From Periplaneta americana (lineage: Eukaryota; Arthropoda; Insecta; Blattodea; Blattidae): a stretch of 64,000 bases of DNA. Positions 10,173 to 21,291 of the stretch are shown here, one piece after another. Both the position numbers and the translations under genes were made by a program. Each line of letters begins with the position of its first letter. Positions within the stretch are counted from its first letter, which is position 1. Under the pieces are notes generated by a model. That model was not told the origin of the DNA. It did no database searches and saw only the letters and a program-made list of their open reading frames with translations. The stretch covers positions 161,904,602 to 161,968,601 of the forward strand of contig NC_091132.1 of the NCBI RefSeq assembly GCF_040183065.1, given 5' to 3'.

Positions 10173-10770
10173 TCTTAATTCAAGCGTAAATAGCCCAATT
10201 ATTTAAAACGTCATGCAGGTCCTAATAGTGTCAAACGGCAAATCTATAGCTAATAAGTGATAATCTCGCATTCTACAAAATGGTCATTTAGTTGTACTAT
10301 ATTATTACCGACAAAGAATTAGGCCTACTACTTTATTATTATATTAACAAAATTGGACAGTACGGCCTAAATTATATTTTGTCCTCAAGTAAAGTCCCGA
10401 TCTTCCAAAGCAGAAACATATATAAAACATTAGTCTCTTTTGAGGAAAAAAAAAATTATTATTCAACTACAAGCTTACTCTTTCTACAATAACACCAATT
10501 CTGTTATTTCCGCAGTGATTTGTGTGTTCAAGAACATCATTTCATCTTCAATTCCATCAAGTACGGCAAATCGTGGCGCCATTTTGGTTTTCTCGACTTG
10601 ACAATGTTCAATTCAAGATAATCGGTCCCACACCCGTGATCAAAGTTGATCATCATCAACTTGCTTGTTTAACTTTGATCGAGATTGATACTCCGCAAAT
10701 TCGCGTTGAATATGGTCAAGTGCCGACTTAACCATGGTCAAATTGTAATCGAGAATGGTGCAAACGGCCA

Positions 10771-11640
10771 TAATTGTTTGTATACATATCAAGTCTGATT
10801 ACTGTAATATGTTACTAATGACGATGAATGCAATAGATGTGGAGAGGAAGTTGTCAGTATGCTATTGGAAAGCAATGTGAAAGGTGTAAGTGAATGATTT
10901 TGCGAGTGCGTGTATGAGAGGAAGTGTCACAAAGGTAATGGAAGAAGAATGTGATAACATTAGTGAAAATACTGGAGAATTAATGGAAACAGTCATGTGC
11001 TTCGAAACACCAAGTATCAGATGTAATGTATAAATAATGTAGCAGAAGTCTGGTACAAGACTATACAAGTTGAAACAGAGATACAGTATCAGTTTTAAGG
11101 TAGACAGCAGAACAGAAGTTAATATATTTCTTTTTAGAACAGTTCCAATCATTAGGTGTATGTTCAAAACAATAAATTGAAAACTAGTAATATCTCACGC
11201 ATTTGTGGACGTTTCTAGCGCAATTCAGTTGTTTTGTAAGCTTAAATTTTGTAGTAAGTAGTATGAGAAATTGGTAAGAATTTGTATTGTAAGAACGAAA
11301 ACACAGGCATTAGTATTATTTGTTTCATGAATTGAATTACAGCAGACTTAAAATATAGATGGATTTTGTTTTCAAGCTGAAAAATCTCTTTCTGGTGAAG
11401 AGTAACATTTATTAACATATTCTTAGGATTAGGCAACTTTAAAGATGAAGTGAAATTCAGTTTGAAAGAAAGTGCCACAACCTACCAGTTGTAGGCAACC
11501 AAGAAGAGTTCCTGTGCTAATTAGGAGCATACTAAGAGAGAAGCTATGTGATGTACAAGGAGAAAAATAAAGAAAATATTGATGATTATTCTGATTGTGT
11601 TAGTAACTCAGTAAATTTAGAAATAGTCGGATAAATCGCT
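10771..11640. other. Unassigned intergenic DNA
   Basis: No paralog in the window, no splice-supported exon and no domain in any frame. It is probably part of old repeats inserted into the ZNF-1 3' flank. Confidence 0.35.
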
Positions 11641-11666
11641 GTCATACTGACGCCTCTATGACAGGC

Positions 11667-11897
11667 TTACACGCGTATGTTGTGAACTGATAACCCAATA
11701 TTAGTAAGAATGTTTAGTGTCGCGTTTGTTAGTTCATCTGCTGTTAAGTCACTGATGTTTACATACCCTACAATATCTTCGTGTGCTCTGTTACCTGGCA
11801 TATCTAAATAACTATCGCACAGTCGTAATTGCTCACATGTAGGCAGGTCTATTTTCATAAATGTTATCTTTGGCAAGTATTGTAAATTACTGACCAC
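11667..11897 (-). pseudogene. hAT-type transposase fragment
   Basis: The 76-residue minus-strand frame ends with a stretch GYVNISDLTADELTNATLNI followed by LTNIGLSVHNIR. This matches, as I recall, the RNase H-like core region of hAT/ZMYM-type transposases (the DUF4371 neighbourhood), where it runs on into a GQxYDGA motif. Here the frame stops directly after HNIRV. Only this piece survives, with no termini in view. Family assignment is from memory of the motif. Confidence 0.45.
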
Positions 11898-12511
11898 TTT
11901 CTATACGATCTACAATTTACTGAAGTATTAAATGTCTACAATTTTCAATTACATCATTTTGAGGGGTTTTGCTGATAGGGTTCCATTTTTTAGGGGCGCG
12001 GTAATTGTCTTCCTTTCAGATACCGCGCTTGAATCCATTATGATTATACAGTTATTCCGATGATCCCAGATTGGAAAATTATGACGGTTTAACAAAAGAA
12101 CCTTTTCTGTGATTCGTACTAATTATTGCCAATTTTGTTCTACTAGTTTCTTCAAATGGCTGTTGGCTTGCATGAACACATTTTCTCATTTTCCTTCCAT
12201 TGTTCCATTAAAGCTATTGGCTGGCTTTGAGTATTATTCAGGAGACAAGTTCGTAAAAGTCCTCTTTTTTTTTTGACTCGAGTGTAAAGTTTGTGAAACT
12301 CGGCTTTGCCTCGTGCCACAAACACACGAGCGCCAAAATGACAACTTTACGAATGTGTATAATACAAAGTTTTTTCTACGATAGCATAAATTTACATTAC
12401 AAAAATATATCAAGATGGGAAGGTTATGACATCACTACTTAATTGCAGTCTATATTCAGAACCATTAAGAATGAAGTATCCATGGAAAAACATAGCTTAT
12501 CTAGCCATAAA
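11898..12511. other. Unassigned intergenic DNA
   Basis: No recognisable gene. It contains an inverted phrase around CTCGAGTG...ACACACGAGCG near 12277-12335, which may be the edge of an unidentified element. Confidence 0.3.
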
Positions 12512-13828
12512 CACAGTCTACTATATACAGTCGCGAAGCTTGAGGTGTTTTTTTTTGCAAATCTAGTGATAAAGCGCTCCAAGCTGTTAGCAACTAGAAA
12601 CAATAGACTGTCCATGGTCGGCTTTGGACTGTGTCGTATTTCTATCGAGTGCTAGCTCGTTGCGTATTTCACATTGATGCTTGTGAAATGTTCGTTATTG
12701 GTTATAATGAAAATGTTAATGGCTAAATATAATAATTGGAATAATAATATGGGACAAGGAGGAGACGTTTGTAGTGCTATAAATTGTAGCAACAGTAAGA
12801 GAAAGAGGCCAGAGTTATCCTTTTTCCGATTTCCGAAAGATTCAGAAAGGTTCCTGGGTTTCCACAAGAATGCTGTGCAGAAACAAAACTCTTAATTTTG
12901 AAGTTCTTTGTGACTGTTAGAATACATTATATCCTTAAATTTCACACTGAAACGTTCTAGTCTAACCGAAAGGACATTAGATACCGGTTAAAGTTCTATG
13001 ACTTCGGCTGCTAAATTTCCAGAGAAATAAAGGTTAGGTCTACTTTTTTTTTTCAGAGGATATATTTTTAATTGTAGCTATTAATTTTGTTATTATTTTT
13101 ATGCGTTATTTAGTAAAGAAGTAGAAAAATTAAGTTTGTGTTATTGAAATTTATTGATCACGTTTTATTTTCAATTCTGGTGGGATTATTATTGCTTAGG
13201 CCTACTTTTTTCTTCAAAGGATATGTTTTTAATTATAGCTGTTAATTTTGTTGTTATTTTTATTTGTTGCTTTACTAGAGACGTAGAAAAAGTCTGTTAC
13301 AATAAAATTTATTGATCACGTATTATTTCCAATTCTGGTGTGATTATTATTGCTTAACCTCATCCCACTTTGTTAACTACGCAAGCCTGCACTACAATTA
13401 CCGGTACATGTAAGTTACTCCATTAATTCATATTTCCATTATTATTGTTGTAAAGAGAAATGCAAATTAATATATACTGGTTTCACAGTTAATTATCGCT
13501 ATAATTTTGAATGAGTGAAGTTATTATAGTAAATTTCAGTTCGTTTTGAACAAACAAAAATTATATTAACTTATTTCTTGCAGGTATCTTTGAGTTTATG
13601 GTGGAATTTAATCTACTTCATTAAAATAATAAATTAACTTTATGCATTTAATATTTCAATAATGGAAGGAAGGTGTTAATTTTTCCAAAAGAACACAACG
13701 AAAGTGTAACATATTTTGTCGGCTGCTAGGAGAGAGATCTGAGATGATTAGGCGATAGTAGCGATGGGCAACTACCCATGTTTGCATTTTTACTACATAT
13801 TGAGCTCCGCGACTATATAGTAGACTGT
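12512..13828 (+). mobile_element. THAP-exon element, copy B
   Basis: The left end starts CACAGTCTACTATATACAG and the right end finishes GACTATATAGTAGACTGT. It is flanked by GCCATAAA and GCCATAAT, an 8-bp duplication with one mismatch. Of the three long copies this one is on the + strand. It is very close to copy C, and their THAP frames translate identically. The 8-bp duplication together with a THAP exon suggests a P-element-like family. No catalytic domain is encoded, so it would need a transposase supplied elsewhere. Confidence 0.88.
12674..12895 (+). CDS. THAP-domain exon fragment (copy B)
   Basis: A 73-codon frame. The likely real start is the inner Met at 12749 (MGQGGDVC...). It has the THAP signature first half: C-x4-C (VCSAINCSN), then a basic stretch, FFRFPKD and ERF. 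The second zinc pair (C-x2-H) and the AVPTIF box are missing because the frame stops after VQKQNS; that half probably lay on a lost downstream exon. THAP domains bind element ends in P-type transposases. The identical translation in copy C implies recent spread or preserved coding sequence. Confidence 0.7.
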   Translation: MMLVKCSLLVIMKMLMAKYNNWNNNMGQGGDVCSAINCSNSKRKRPELSFFRFPKDSERFLGFHKNAVQKQNS

Positions 13829-13910
13829 GCCATAATCAACAAAAGTAACAGTTGAATGTAGGCTTTCTCGGCCAGCGTCAATGAGGTTAGTGCTTTCCGT
13901 TCTAATAGAC

Positions 13911-14290
13911 AGCGGTCTACATCTCTGGCAGACATCATCAGTGGCGAGGAGTTTGGGGCGTAGTTTTTTCTTTAGCGTGCCAGGGACAACTGCTGGTACG
14001 ATTCAATGCGTGTTCTGATTTATACGAGGAACTTGTGTCTCGCTGTTGATAATGCGGTGCGCGCTGGAGGTTTTGTTGTTGACATAGCGGTCCTCGCCGG
14101 CGGTTTCCATGTTTTGGTTTCGGACCACGGCGCGCACCACACTGCCAAAAGCGAGCCTCACCCAGCTCCCCATATAAATCAAGACACGCTTCCAAATGTA
14201 GCACTAGTTGTCCCTGGCATGCTGAAGAAATACTTCGGCCCAGAATGCCTCGCCATTGATGATGTCTTCCGAAGTTATAGACATATCGTC
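13911..14290. repeat. Long imperfect palindrome (foldback), about 380 bp
   Basis: The two halves are inverted copies around a centre near 14098. GACATCATCAGTGGCGAGG and TAGCGTGCCAGGGACAACT on the left (13931-13991) pair with the region 14204-14266. GCGTGTTCTGATTTATA (14009) pairs with the region near 14175. GGTGCGCGC (14055) pairs with GCGCGCACC (14131). It starts about 80 bp past copy B of the THAP element. A transcript would fold into a long hairpin. Confidence 0.75.
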
Positions 14291-14849
14291 AGGTCGTAGC
14301 ATCGCCAGTAGATCACGGCCTATTAGCCCGAAAAACTCTTAACATCAAACGACACATTCACAATGAAAAGTAACCGTCAGGTTATTTAATGTCAGCATTC
14401 ACAATGATTTTCGTAAACGTTTTAGGCCTGAACGACAATATAAACACTGAAGCCTGCAAACTCAAGGTGTTTTCTTTGCGTTGACATCAGCGATGAAGCA
14501 AAAACAATACCGGTGTGGGAGAATTCTCGAAGAAACAAAGCAAAATAAAATGGTGTCGTTTGACGAAGCATTAATCCTTCTCCATTCATTTCTCTGTCCA
14601 TATGACAAGACATATAGTTCACATTAAAGATAATTCGCTGAAAGAAATTAAGTATAAGGAAGATAATCGACGTTAACATGAAGAGCAAGGGAATATATTT
14701 TGATAATTTATTTTATCATATCGTCAACATTATAGCTACTTAACGTATAATATTAAGCATTTCTAGGCGAAATACTATTTGTAGTGGTCAGCCATATATT
14801 CTGCTATATGGAACAAACATATCAGATTTTAAATTCTCTTATATTATCT
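14291..14849. other. Unassigned intergenic DNA
   Basis: Nothing supported: no domain in any frame and no paralog in the window. Confidence 0.3.
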
Positions 14850-15479
14850 TAACATATACGACTGCATTTTCATGTGTTTCTTCTCTGTAAATGCAGTCAC
14901 CTGTTTACAGATCTAATTAATGAACTTGTGGTAAAGTGAAATTTTCATTGGGAATAATGATTCAACTGCTTCCCGTTACTGTAGCTTTTCCTTTCTTGCG
15001 TTAATTTTTTTTTCAATTATTATATTGTGTTATTTCCCCATAAATGTTAAAATCTGTAGCTAATTTTGTAGGAGATTTATTTTATTTGTTAATATTGGAC
15101 GAATGTACTGATATTTTATCTGATCATAATTCTCTGTGTATGTGTATTAGATATTTTGATAAAATTGAATATAACATTATTACAGATTACTTAAGAATAT
15201 TTTTTTTGTTTCACATTTATTAGCCACTATTTCGTCAGTTCCTTTTTTTTTTTATCTGCAAGAAAAGACACTAAGGAAAGCTCGGCTTTGTTACACTAGT
15301 ACGCACCAAAAAAGTGCTGCTTATTAACAACTATGGCCGTAACTTTATAAAATTTTCCTAAAATATTATATATTATTTGTTTTTTTTTTTCTTCTGGTAT
15401 TGCAGTTATAAGCAGCATGTATGAGACATTCTTTTTATATCCGTAGCGCCCATCTCCGAATATAAAACGTTGTAAGCAG
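14850..15479 (+). other. Conserved 3' flank of the ZNF unit
   Basis: Homologous to 26825-28260 after ZNF-2 and 49320-50520 after ZNF-3, with shared phrases such as GCATTTTCATGTGTTTCTTC and AATGTTAAAATCTGTAGC. It may be the 3'UTR or plain flank carried along by the tandem duplication. I do not see a gene in it. Confidence 0.6.
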
Positions 15480-15765
15480 ACCAATTTACACAAGGAAACC
15501 TTTCTTCCATTTCTTCCGCACCGCTAAGAGCGCTATACGAGTTAAATTGGCCACTTTATAATGTGTCTTCTAACTCATTGGTTTATTTAGATTGTGGGAA
15601 AATCTCATTTTATGAAAGAATATTAGAAGTTTCTATCTACAACACAGCTGGAGTCACAGCTTCCTTGATCACATCATCCTGAACAGGCTGTAAGAATAAA
15701 GTTACAACAATGCAGGCTGATATCTGAGGGAGGTTAATAATTACGTTTCGTTATATTTCATACAG
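15480..15765 (+). promoter_or_regulatory. Candidate promoter and 5'UTR exon of ZNF-2
   Basis: A block conserved before each gene (29390-29635 before ZNF-3, 51150-51514 before ZNF-4). It has a GCACCGCTAAGAGCGCTATAC box and an ACTTTATAAT TATA-like box, and ends in a strong donor, ATACAG/GTAAGT at 15766. The next conserved acceptor is exon A at 17994. Conservation between copies is higher than in the neighbouring intron, which suggests function. The start of transcription is inferred. Confidence 0.5.
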
Positions 15766-16111
15766 GTAAGTATAATGTTAAATTTTATTATATTCTATAT
15801 AGGTGTAAGCTATATGATCTGATTTTCACAAATGGAGTTCGAGTGAAACAAGTTTAACCTTTTGAATTAAAGATCAGCCACATACTTTACGTACCTGCAT
15901 TGGAACCCGTCTGTTCTTTATGGTGTACGTCTCCTCAATTTACACTGGTATGTAAAAATTGGACAACTGGAAGACTTATCTACATTTCAAACTTTTATGC
16001 TATACTGATTATTGTTTTGCATTAACGTTGAATTGTTAGTACAACATGTTTGCGGTTAATGTGTCTCACACAACTGCAATTCTCAATTCTTCGGCTTTAT
16101 GTGACAAATAT

Positions 16112-16136
16112 CACAATCTAGTATTTACTAGACTGT
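16112..16136. mobile_element. 25-bp relic: two transposon termini and nothing else
   Basis: The insert CACAATCTAG...CTAGACTGT is just the two inverted ends of the THAP-exon family back to back. It is flanked by ACAAATAT and GCAAATAC, an 8-bp duplication with 2 mismatches. The paralogous introns (near 34796 and 52567) show the single uninterrupted target GCAAATAC or GCAAATGC. Confidence 0.75.
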
Positions 16137-16566
16137 GCAAATACTGTAAAAGTGCAACTACACGCTTCAACTTTACCTTCCCCTTTAATCATTCAAATCA
16201 CGAATGCAAGAGCAAATGTAACGCATTCAATTTTGCATATTTTTTCTAGTAAATATGACAGCGAATGCGGCAATTGAAAACTAGCAAGGCCGCTGGGTAT
16301 CATGTGCGTATTTACTTCAATAGTAGCTTGTAGCGAGCAGCTGATTGTTTTAGATGGCCGAGAATAAACTGAAAATGTTTTTCATTGGTGATGTTGGACT
16401 TCTTGAACTGAAAATATCTGCAAGTACGACTAGCTTTATGGAAGATTATCGCAAATACGAGTGCGTATGGAGTGTTCAATGACAAATTTGAGAATTAAGT
16501 AGGCCTAAGTATTGGATTTGGTACTTTTACCGTCATCTTAGATAGTAGTGATACTATCCCAGGAAG

Positions 16567-17268
16567 AGTCGCTGTTTTCCCGAAAAATAAGACCGATGAC
16601 GTAATATGCCTATATGACATCACGTATGTCTCCACATTACATTACAAGTTCGAAGAATTATCTTAATATTAATATGACAGTGAAACATAGCTAAATAACA
16701 TTAATAGAATACTAAATGAAGTAGAGTAGTGATTCGATTTCATGTACTTATAATAACACAATTGATAGTGGATAAGTGTAGTAACCCAGTCATATCGTAT
16801 CAGATCCCCGTACAATATAAAGCTAATTGATTCGTGATCTATTTGTCATATTAACTGTAATAAATTTAATGGCAAACTAATGAATTCAGTTCTATAATAT
16901 AATAATAGTCATATGTTTAATAACTTAGGAAATGTTTGATGTTAATTGTTGGTAAGTATGCTATAATTCTTAAGGGTTTGTCATCAACGAATTCGTAGCG
17001 TAATGGCTATGATAGTGGTTCACTAAATGAAAGGTCGTATGATTGAATCCCGGCGTATTTATAGGTAATTAGGTATTCCAATTTAATCAGGAAAATATGT
17101 GAATGAGGGAGAGCAGTGAAATGGTGTAAGATAAGAGAAAGAAATATGAGACTGTTGGGGTTTCGGGGATGGCAGCCCCCGACTAAATTCATGTTTTCAA
17201 GTATTGCCATGGTACATATGCCATATACCGCATCATCTATCTTCTGTTGGTCTGGAAAACGGCGACTG
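16567..17268 (-). mobile_element. M-family TIR element, copy 1 (inverted relative to the others)
   Basis: Ends AGTCGCTGTTTTCC and GGAAAACGGCGACT. The interior holds a tRNA-like head on the + strand (TAGCGTAATGGCTATGATAG, then GATTGAATCCC). Copies at 35193 and 54483 occupy the same intron of ZNF-3 and ZNF-4 in the opposite orientation; copies at 21034 and 40377 are in intron B-C. Flanking bases outside the termini are inverted too (see findings). Confidence 0.75.
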
Positions 17269-17318
17269 AATCGTGGATTTTACCAATATTCAATAACAAA
17301 CCAAGGTATATTATATTA

Positions 17319-17322
<4 letters not shown>

Positions 17323-17352
<30 letters not shown>
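17323..17352. repeat. (AT)n microsatellite
   Basis: About 15 AT units. A second run lies at 17613-17637. The SINE-like element 17353-17612 split the tract. Confidence 0.9.
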
Positions 17353-17353
<1 letters not shown>

Positions 17354-17612
17354 CTACGGACTGGAAGGTCCGGGGTTCGATCCCAGGTGGTGACAGGATT
17401 TTTTCTCGTTGCCAAACTTTCAGAACGGCCCCAAGGTTCACTCTGCCTTCTATAAAATTGAGTACCGGGTCTTTCCCCGGGGGTAAAAGGCGGTCAGAGC
17501 GTGGTGCCGACCACACCACCTCATTCTAGTGCCGAGGTCATGGAAAGCATGGGGCTCTACCTCTATGCCCCCCAAGTGCCTTCATGGCATGTTACGGGGA
17601 TACCTTTACCTT
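17353..17612 (+). mobile_element. tRNA-related retroelement fragment in an (AT)n tract
   Basis: Contains a box-B-like GGGGTTCGATCCC near its 5' end, then GC-rich unique body sequence (GGTCTTTCCCCGGGGG). It ends before a second AT run. The ZNF-3 and ZNF-4 introns have only the simple repeat at this place (37265; 55231), so it inserted in ZNF-2 alone. It is probably a 5'-truncated SINE. Confidence 0.6.
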
Positions 17613-17759
17613 TTATATATATATATATATATATATACGTAATGAAGATGATGTACAACAGAGCCCACCGTGTAGACACATGCTATATATGCATCTTAAT
17701 TGAACCTGCGTTTTCAACTTGATTCTTTCAATATTCTCCCCTTATTACATGCGTACAAG

Positions 17760-17815
17760 CCGTTGCTTACGAAATTATACAACTATATATTTTGTATATA
17801 ATCTCGTAAGCAACG
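17760..17815. mobile_element. 56-bp palindromic insertion
   Basis: Arms CCGTTGCTTACGAAATTATA and the near-perfect inverse at 17797-17816 leave a 17-bp AT-rich loop. It is flanked by GTACAAG and GTGCAAG. ZNF-3 and ZNF-4 have one uninterrupted CATACAAGCACAG at this point, so this is an insertion with a duplicated target. Confidence 0.7.
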
Positions 17816-17994
17816 GTGCAAGCACAGAAATTTGAACGGTGTAAATACATTTTAACAGCCCTATAATCAACATGCCCGTTTGTTTCTGTCTGTTGGAATA
17901 TGTGGAATTATTATTCCAGCTACTAGTAAGTATATTCGTATGGGTGACATATATTCTTTGTTAATTGAAATTTCCTTTTTTTTTTCTTTTTTAG

Positions 17995-18086
17995 CTGTGA
18001 TGGAAGTAATCAAGATTGAGCGTGAGATCGACACTCTGGCATTCGAAGGAAGAAATAACACAGATATAGAAGAGATGAAACTTCAG
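17995..18086 (+). CDS. ZNF-2 exon A (start codon)
   Basis: Acceptor after a T-rich tract (AG at 17993-17994), five untranslated bases, then ATG at 18000. The 29 codons begin MEVIKIEREIDTLAFEG and end MKLQ before donor GTATCC. The same layout at 38583 and 57781 supports this start. Confidence 0.75.
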
Positions 18087-21000
18087 GTATCCCATATGAG
18101 AGTGACCACTACTTGCTGTTTATTTTCTAAATATGTCGTTTATAACAATATGGCTTATCGTGTGGGCGGAAAAAGCATCCTGTTAAAATTGCGCGCGAGA
18201 GACCCCACACGGGCGAGGCTGATCAGTTGAACACTGACCTAACTTCCTCATACCTCATTGATGGTGCACTATGGTCTGACCAGTGCAGGGGTATCTTATG
18301 GGTATCGTGATGTTCTTCTCTGCCACTTTAACTGGTCCTCGGAACCAGACTTCAACACTTGCTGTAGTTTCTCAGACTCATCAGAAAGATTCTGCATGCA
18401 CTGCGATATTATACAACAGTTAAAGTGTTATGACAAAATTTCTTCCTGGTAAAGTCGTATTGGCTAATACTCCACACAAATTCAGTTCCTAAACTGGAAG
18501 AATAGTTTATTTGTGATGCCCTATTACTACTAGTTTCATGGGGAAGGAGATGTTCCTGCTTTAAACTTGGCACTCAATTCTTACCGGAGTCTTAGCTTTG
18601 AGGTACAGATTAAATAGTCTGCATTCTAACTTGTCTCGCTGTAGTAATATAATGAGAGACAGCAGTGTTCGTAGATAATTGCTCCTGGAATCAACATTTA
18701 AGAGAACAAGTCTGCTATTTTCTACCATTGATTACCCACAGAAGAAATATCTAATGCAATAAATCATTTTAAATCATGTTTCTAATTTCCCACCATACAT
18801 TTTATAAATAAATCTATACTAATAATAAATCTGTAGCCGAAATATTTCTGGTAATTTTTGATTTTCCAAAAATAATTGGACCTAACATACATAATTAACC
18901 AACCTGAAACCGAAAATCGCTTTTTTGAAAATTTTGTTTGTATGTCTGTCGTCTGTCTGTATGTTTGTTAACTTTTCACGCGATAATGGCTGAACGGATT
19001 TCGATGAAAATTGGAATATAAATTAAGTTCGTTGTAACTTAGATTTTAGGCTATATGGCATTAAAAATACGTTATTTAAAGGGGGGTTATAAGGGGGCCT
19101 GAATTAAATAAATCGAAATATCTCGCTTATTATTGATTTTTGTGAAAAATGTTACATAACAAAAGTTTCTTTACAAATAATTTGCGATAAGGTTTATTCC
19201 TTGAAAAATTTTGGTAGGACTGATATTTAATGAGATAAATGAGTTTTAAAATTAAAATAACTGCCATCTAATTCCATGTAATGAATTAAAAAACAAATGA
19301 CTTCGTCTATAAGGGGCCTTGGACAGCAACAATCGAAAGCTATGAAAGCTAGCCTACAAAGAATGTTTCTGTGTTTGTATGAAGTAATATCGGAAGCTAA
19401 ATTAACCGATTTGTATAATTAATTATTATTTCACCATTGGAAAATGTAGTTTCTCTAGATGGACATAATGCTATAATGTTATTACAGTAACTTTTGATAT
19501 AATATAATATAATATAATATAATGTGTAATATTATATAATATAATTTACGTTATTTGAAGGGTTCAGAACCATAGTGGGGCCAAGCGCCATTTACTGAAT
19601 ACGTAGAAAACAAGGGTTAAAATTAAGTTATTACCATAATTGAATGGAAACCTATAACAAGTAAAATAAAATATACACATTAAATCTAAATGATGTCAAT
19701 CTTCACTAAACTATGGTTGCATGTAATAAAAATTAAGAAACATGTTAAAGAAATTGTCACTGCTCCAAATGAGTGTCTCTGGACCAAAATGATCGCATTT
19801 TAATTATTTGGATGCAATTTAAATGAAGTAACATATTAAACGATTTATCCTTCTATCAAACACGAATGTTCCCTGGATCAAACGTCCTATTTTAATTATG
19901 TAATTACTTTATATTTATTTCTAATGGGTGCAGCAGAGAGCACGGGCACGGCTAGTTAAGTAATTCTGAAATGAAATGTGTTTATATGTGCAAATGTAAA
20001 AAGGCGTAGTATTGTACTTGAACAAAACAATCTAATAATATACAGCTATTCTTTTATACATTGCGTTACCATGCTTTCCGTACAAATTATATCACTACTG
20101 ACTCTGATGTGTCTAGATGTTCTTTCGTTGACATCAGGATTTAATAATACAGTGGAGAGCCATTAAAGATGGTCACTGGTTTATCGTGAAAAACAACATA
20201 CGGTGCATTTCATAATTATTATGTTTTGTGTGTTGCAGGAAGGAAATCTATTAGATCTGCAAGTGATTGCAATAAAGACAGAATGTATGGACCACAGCTA
20301 TGAAGTAAAGCCTAAGATGACATTTGATAAAACTGATGTGCCAATTGACATTTCTTTCGCCAAAAGGGAAATCGAGGTGAGTGCGTTTATGAAGTGTGTT
20401 GATCGCTAGTTCTCTCTGTTCTTCACTGGCTGATGTGGCTGCTACATTCAGGGGACCAGGCGATACGATTGATGCTTTCATGCAGTCCGTTTCTTCACCT
20501 TACATTTTCCGTTATTCTTTTCCACCTCTTTTTTATCATAGAAAATGCAAAACTGAACATTTACAAAATGATATACATGATGATTTCATCCCACTATTTA
20601 TTATTTTTAACATGTCTGGTTTTAATTTAATTGGCAGTCCAGCATTTAATGCGGGCCACTTTCAGTTGATGCTGTAGTAGGTGACTAAAGTTGTACTTTG
20701 CACCTGCTTTAGGAAATAATCTTAAGTTTGTTTTTCTTTTCTTTTTTTCCAATTCTTCTTTTTAAATTGCTTTTTTACCCAAACTTATTTGATGCTTATT
20801 TCCTGGTACCATTTGTTTGCAGCTACGCAATAATTTTATACATATCACAAAGACTACTTCAGAGTTCCTTTTTTCATCTTCCTGCATTCTGCAGTATGTA
20901 GCTTCCTCACACTTACTCACACGGGGAGGAAGAATTAATCGTGGCTTCACGCCCAACCCTTCAATAAACGAACGGAGAGAATGTGAACACTGAAATCATT

Positions 21001-21231
21001 CTAAACGAGGCTTTTCAGTAATATCCAGGACTTAGTTGCTATTCTTCCAGACGAATTGGAGATCGATGATGCAACATTTGACGTGACGCACGATGATAAT
21101 CCTTGGAAATATGAATAAAATCAGGGGCTCACGCCCTGAAACCCCCTTCTACCACCACTTATTTCTCTTCCACTCTATATCTTTTCACTATCCACTCTTC
21201 CTCGCATATTTTTCTCTATTTCACACCCTAA

Positions 21232-21291
<60 letters not shown>

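Larger units (their letters stand above)
9339..10770 (+). mobile_element. PIF/Harbinger-like element with a Myb/SANT exon
   Basis: Termini TGGCCGTGTCGACCA (left) and, inverted, TGGCCGTTTGCACCA (right), with TAA on both sides (9336-9338 and 10771-10773). A 3-bp TWA duplication is typical of PIF/Harbinger. Those elements encode a transposase plus a Myb/SANT-like protein. Only the start of the second is visible (9611-9808); no transposase is seen, so this copy is non-autonomous. A smaller element is nested at about 9876-10172. Confidence 0.6.
15766..17994 (+). other. First intron of ZNF-2
   Basis: Intron between the candidate 5'UTR exon and exon A, containing the elements listed separately (16112, 16567, 17353, 17760). 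The remainder, for example 15780-16520, aligns with 34570-35170 and 52270-52890. No coding exon is evident. Confidence 0.5.

Noticed and set aside
14006-14299. 97-codon frame and its opposite at 13938-14204
   Set aside because: Both arise from the GC-rich palindrome; open frames on both strands of an inverted repeat are expected without coding.
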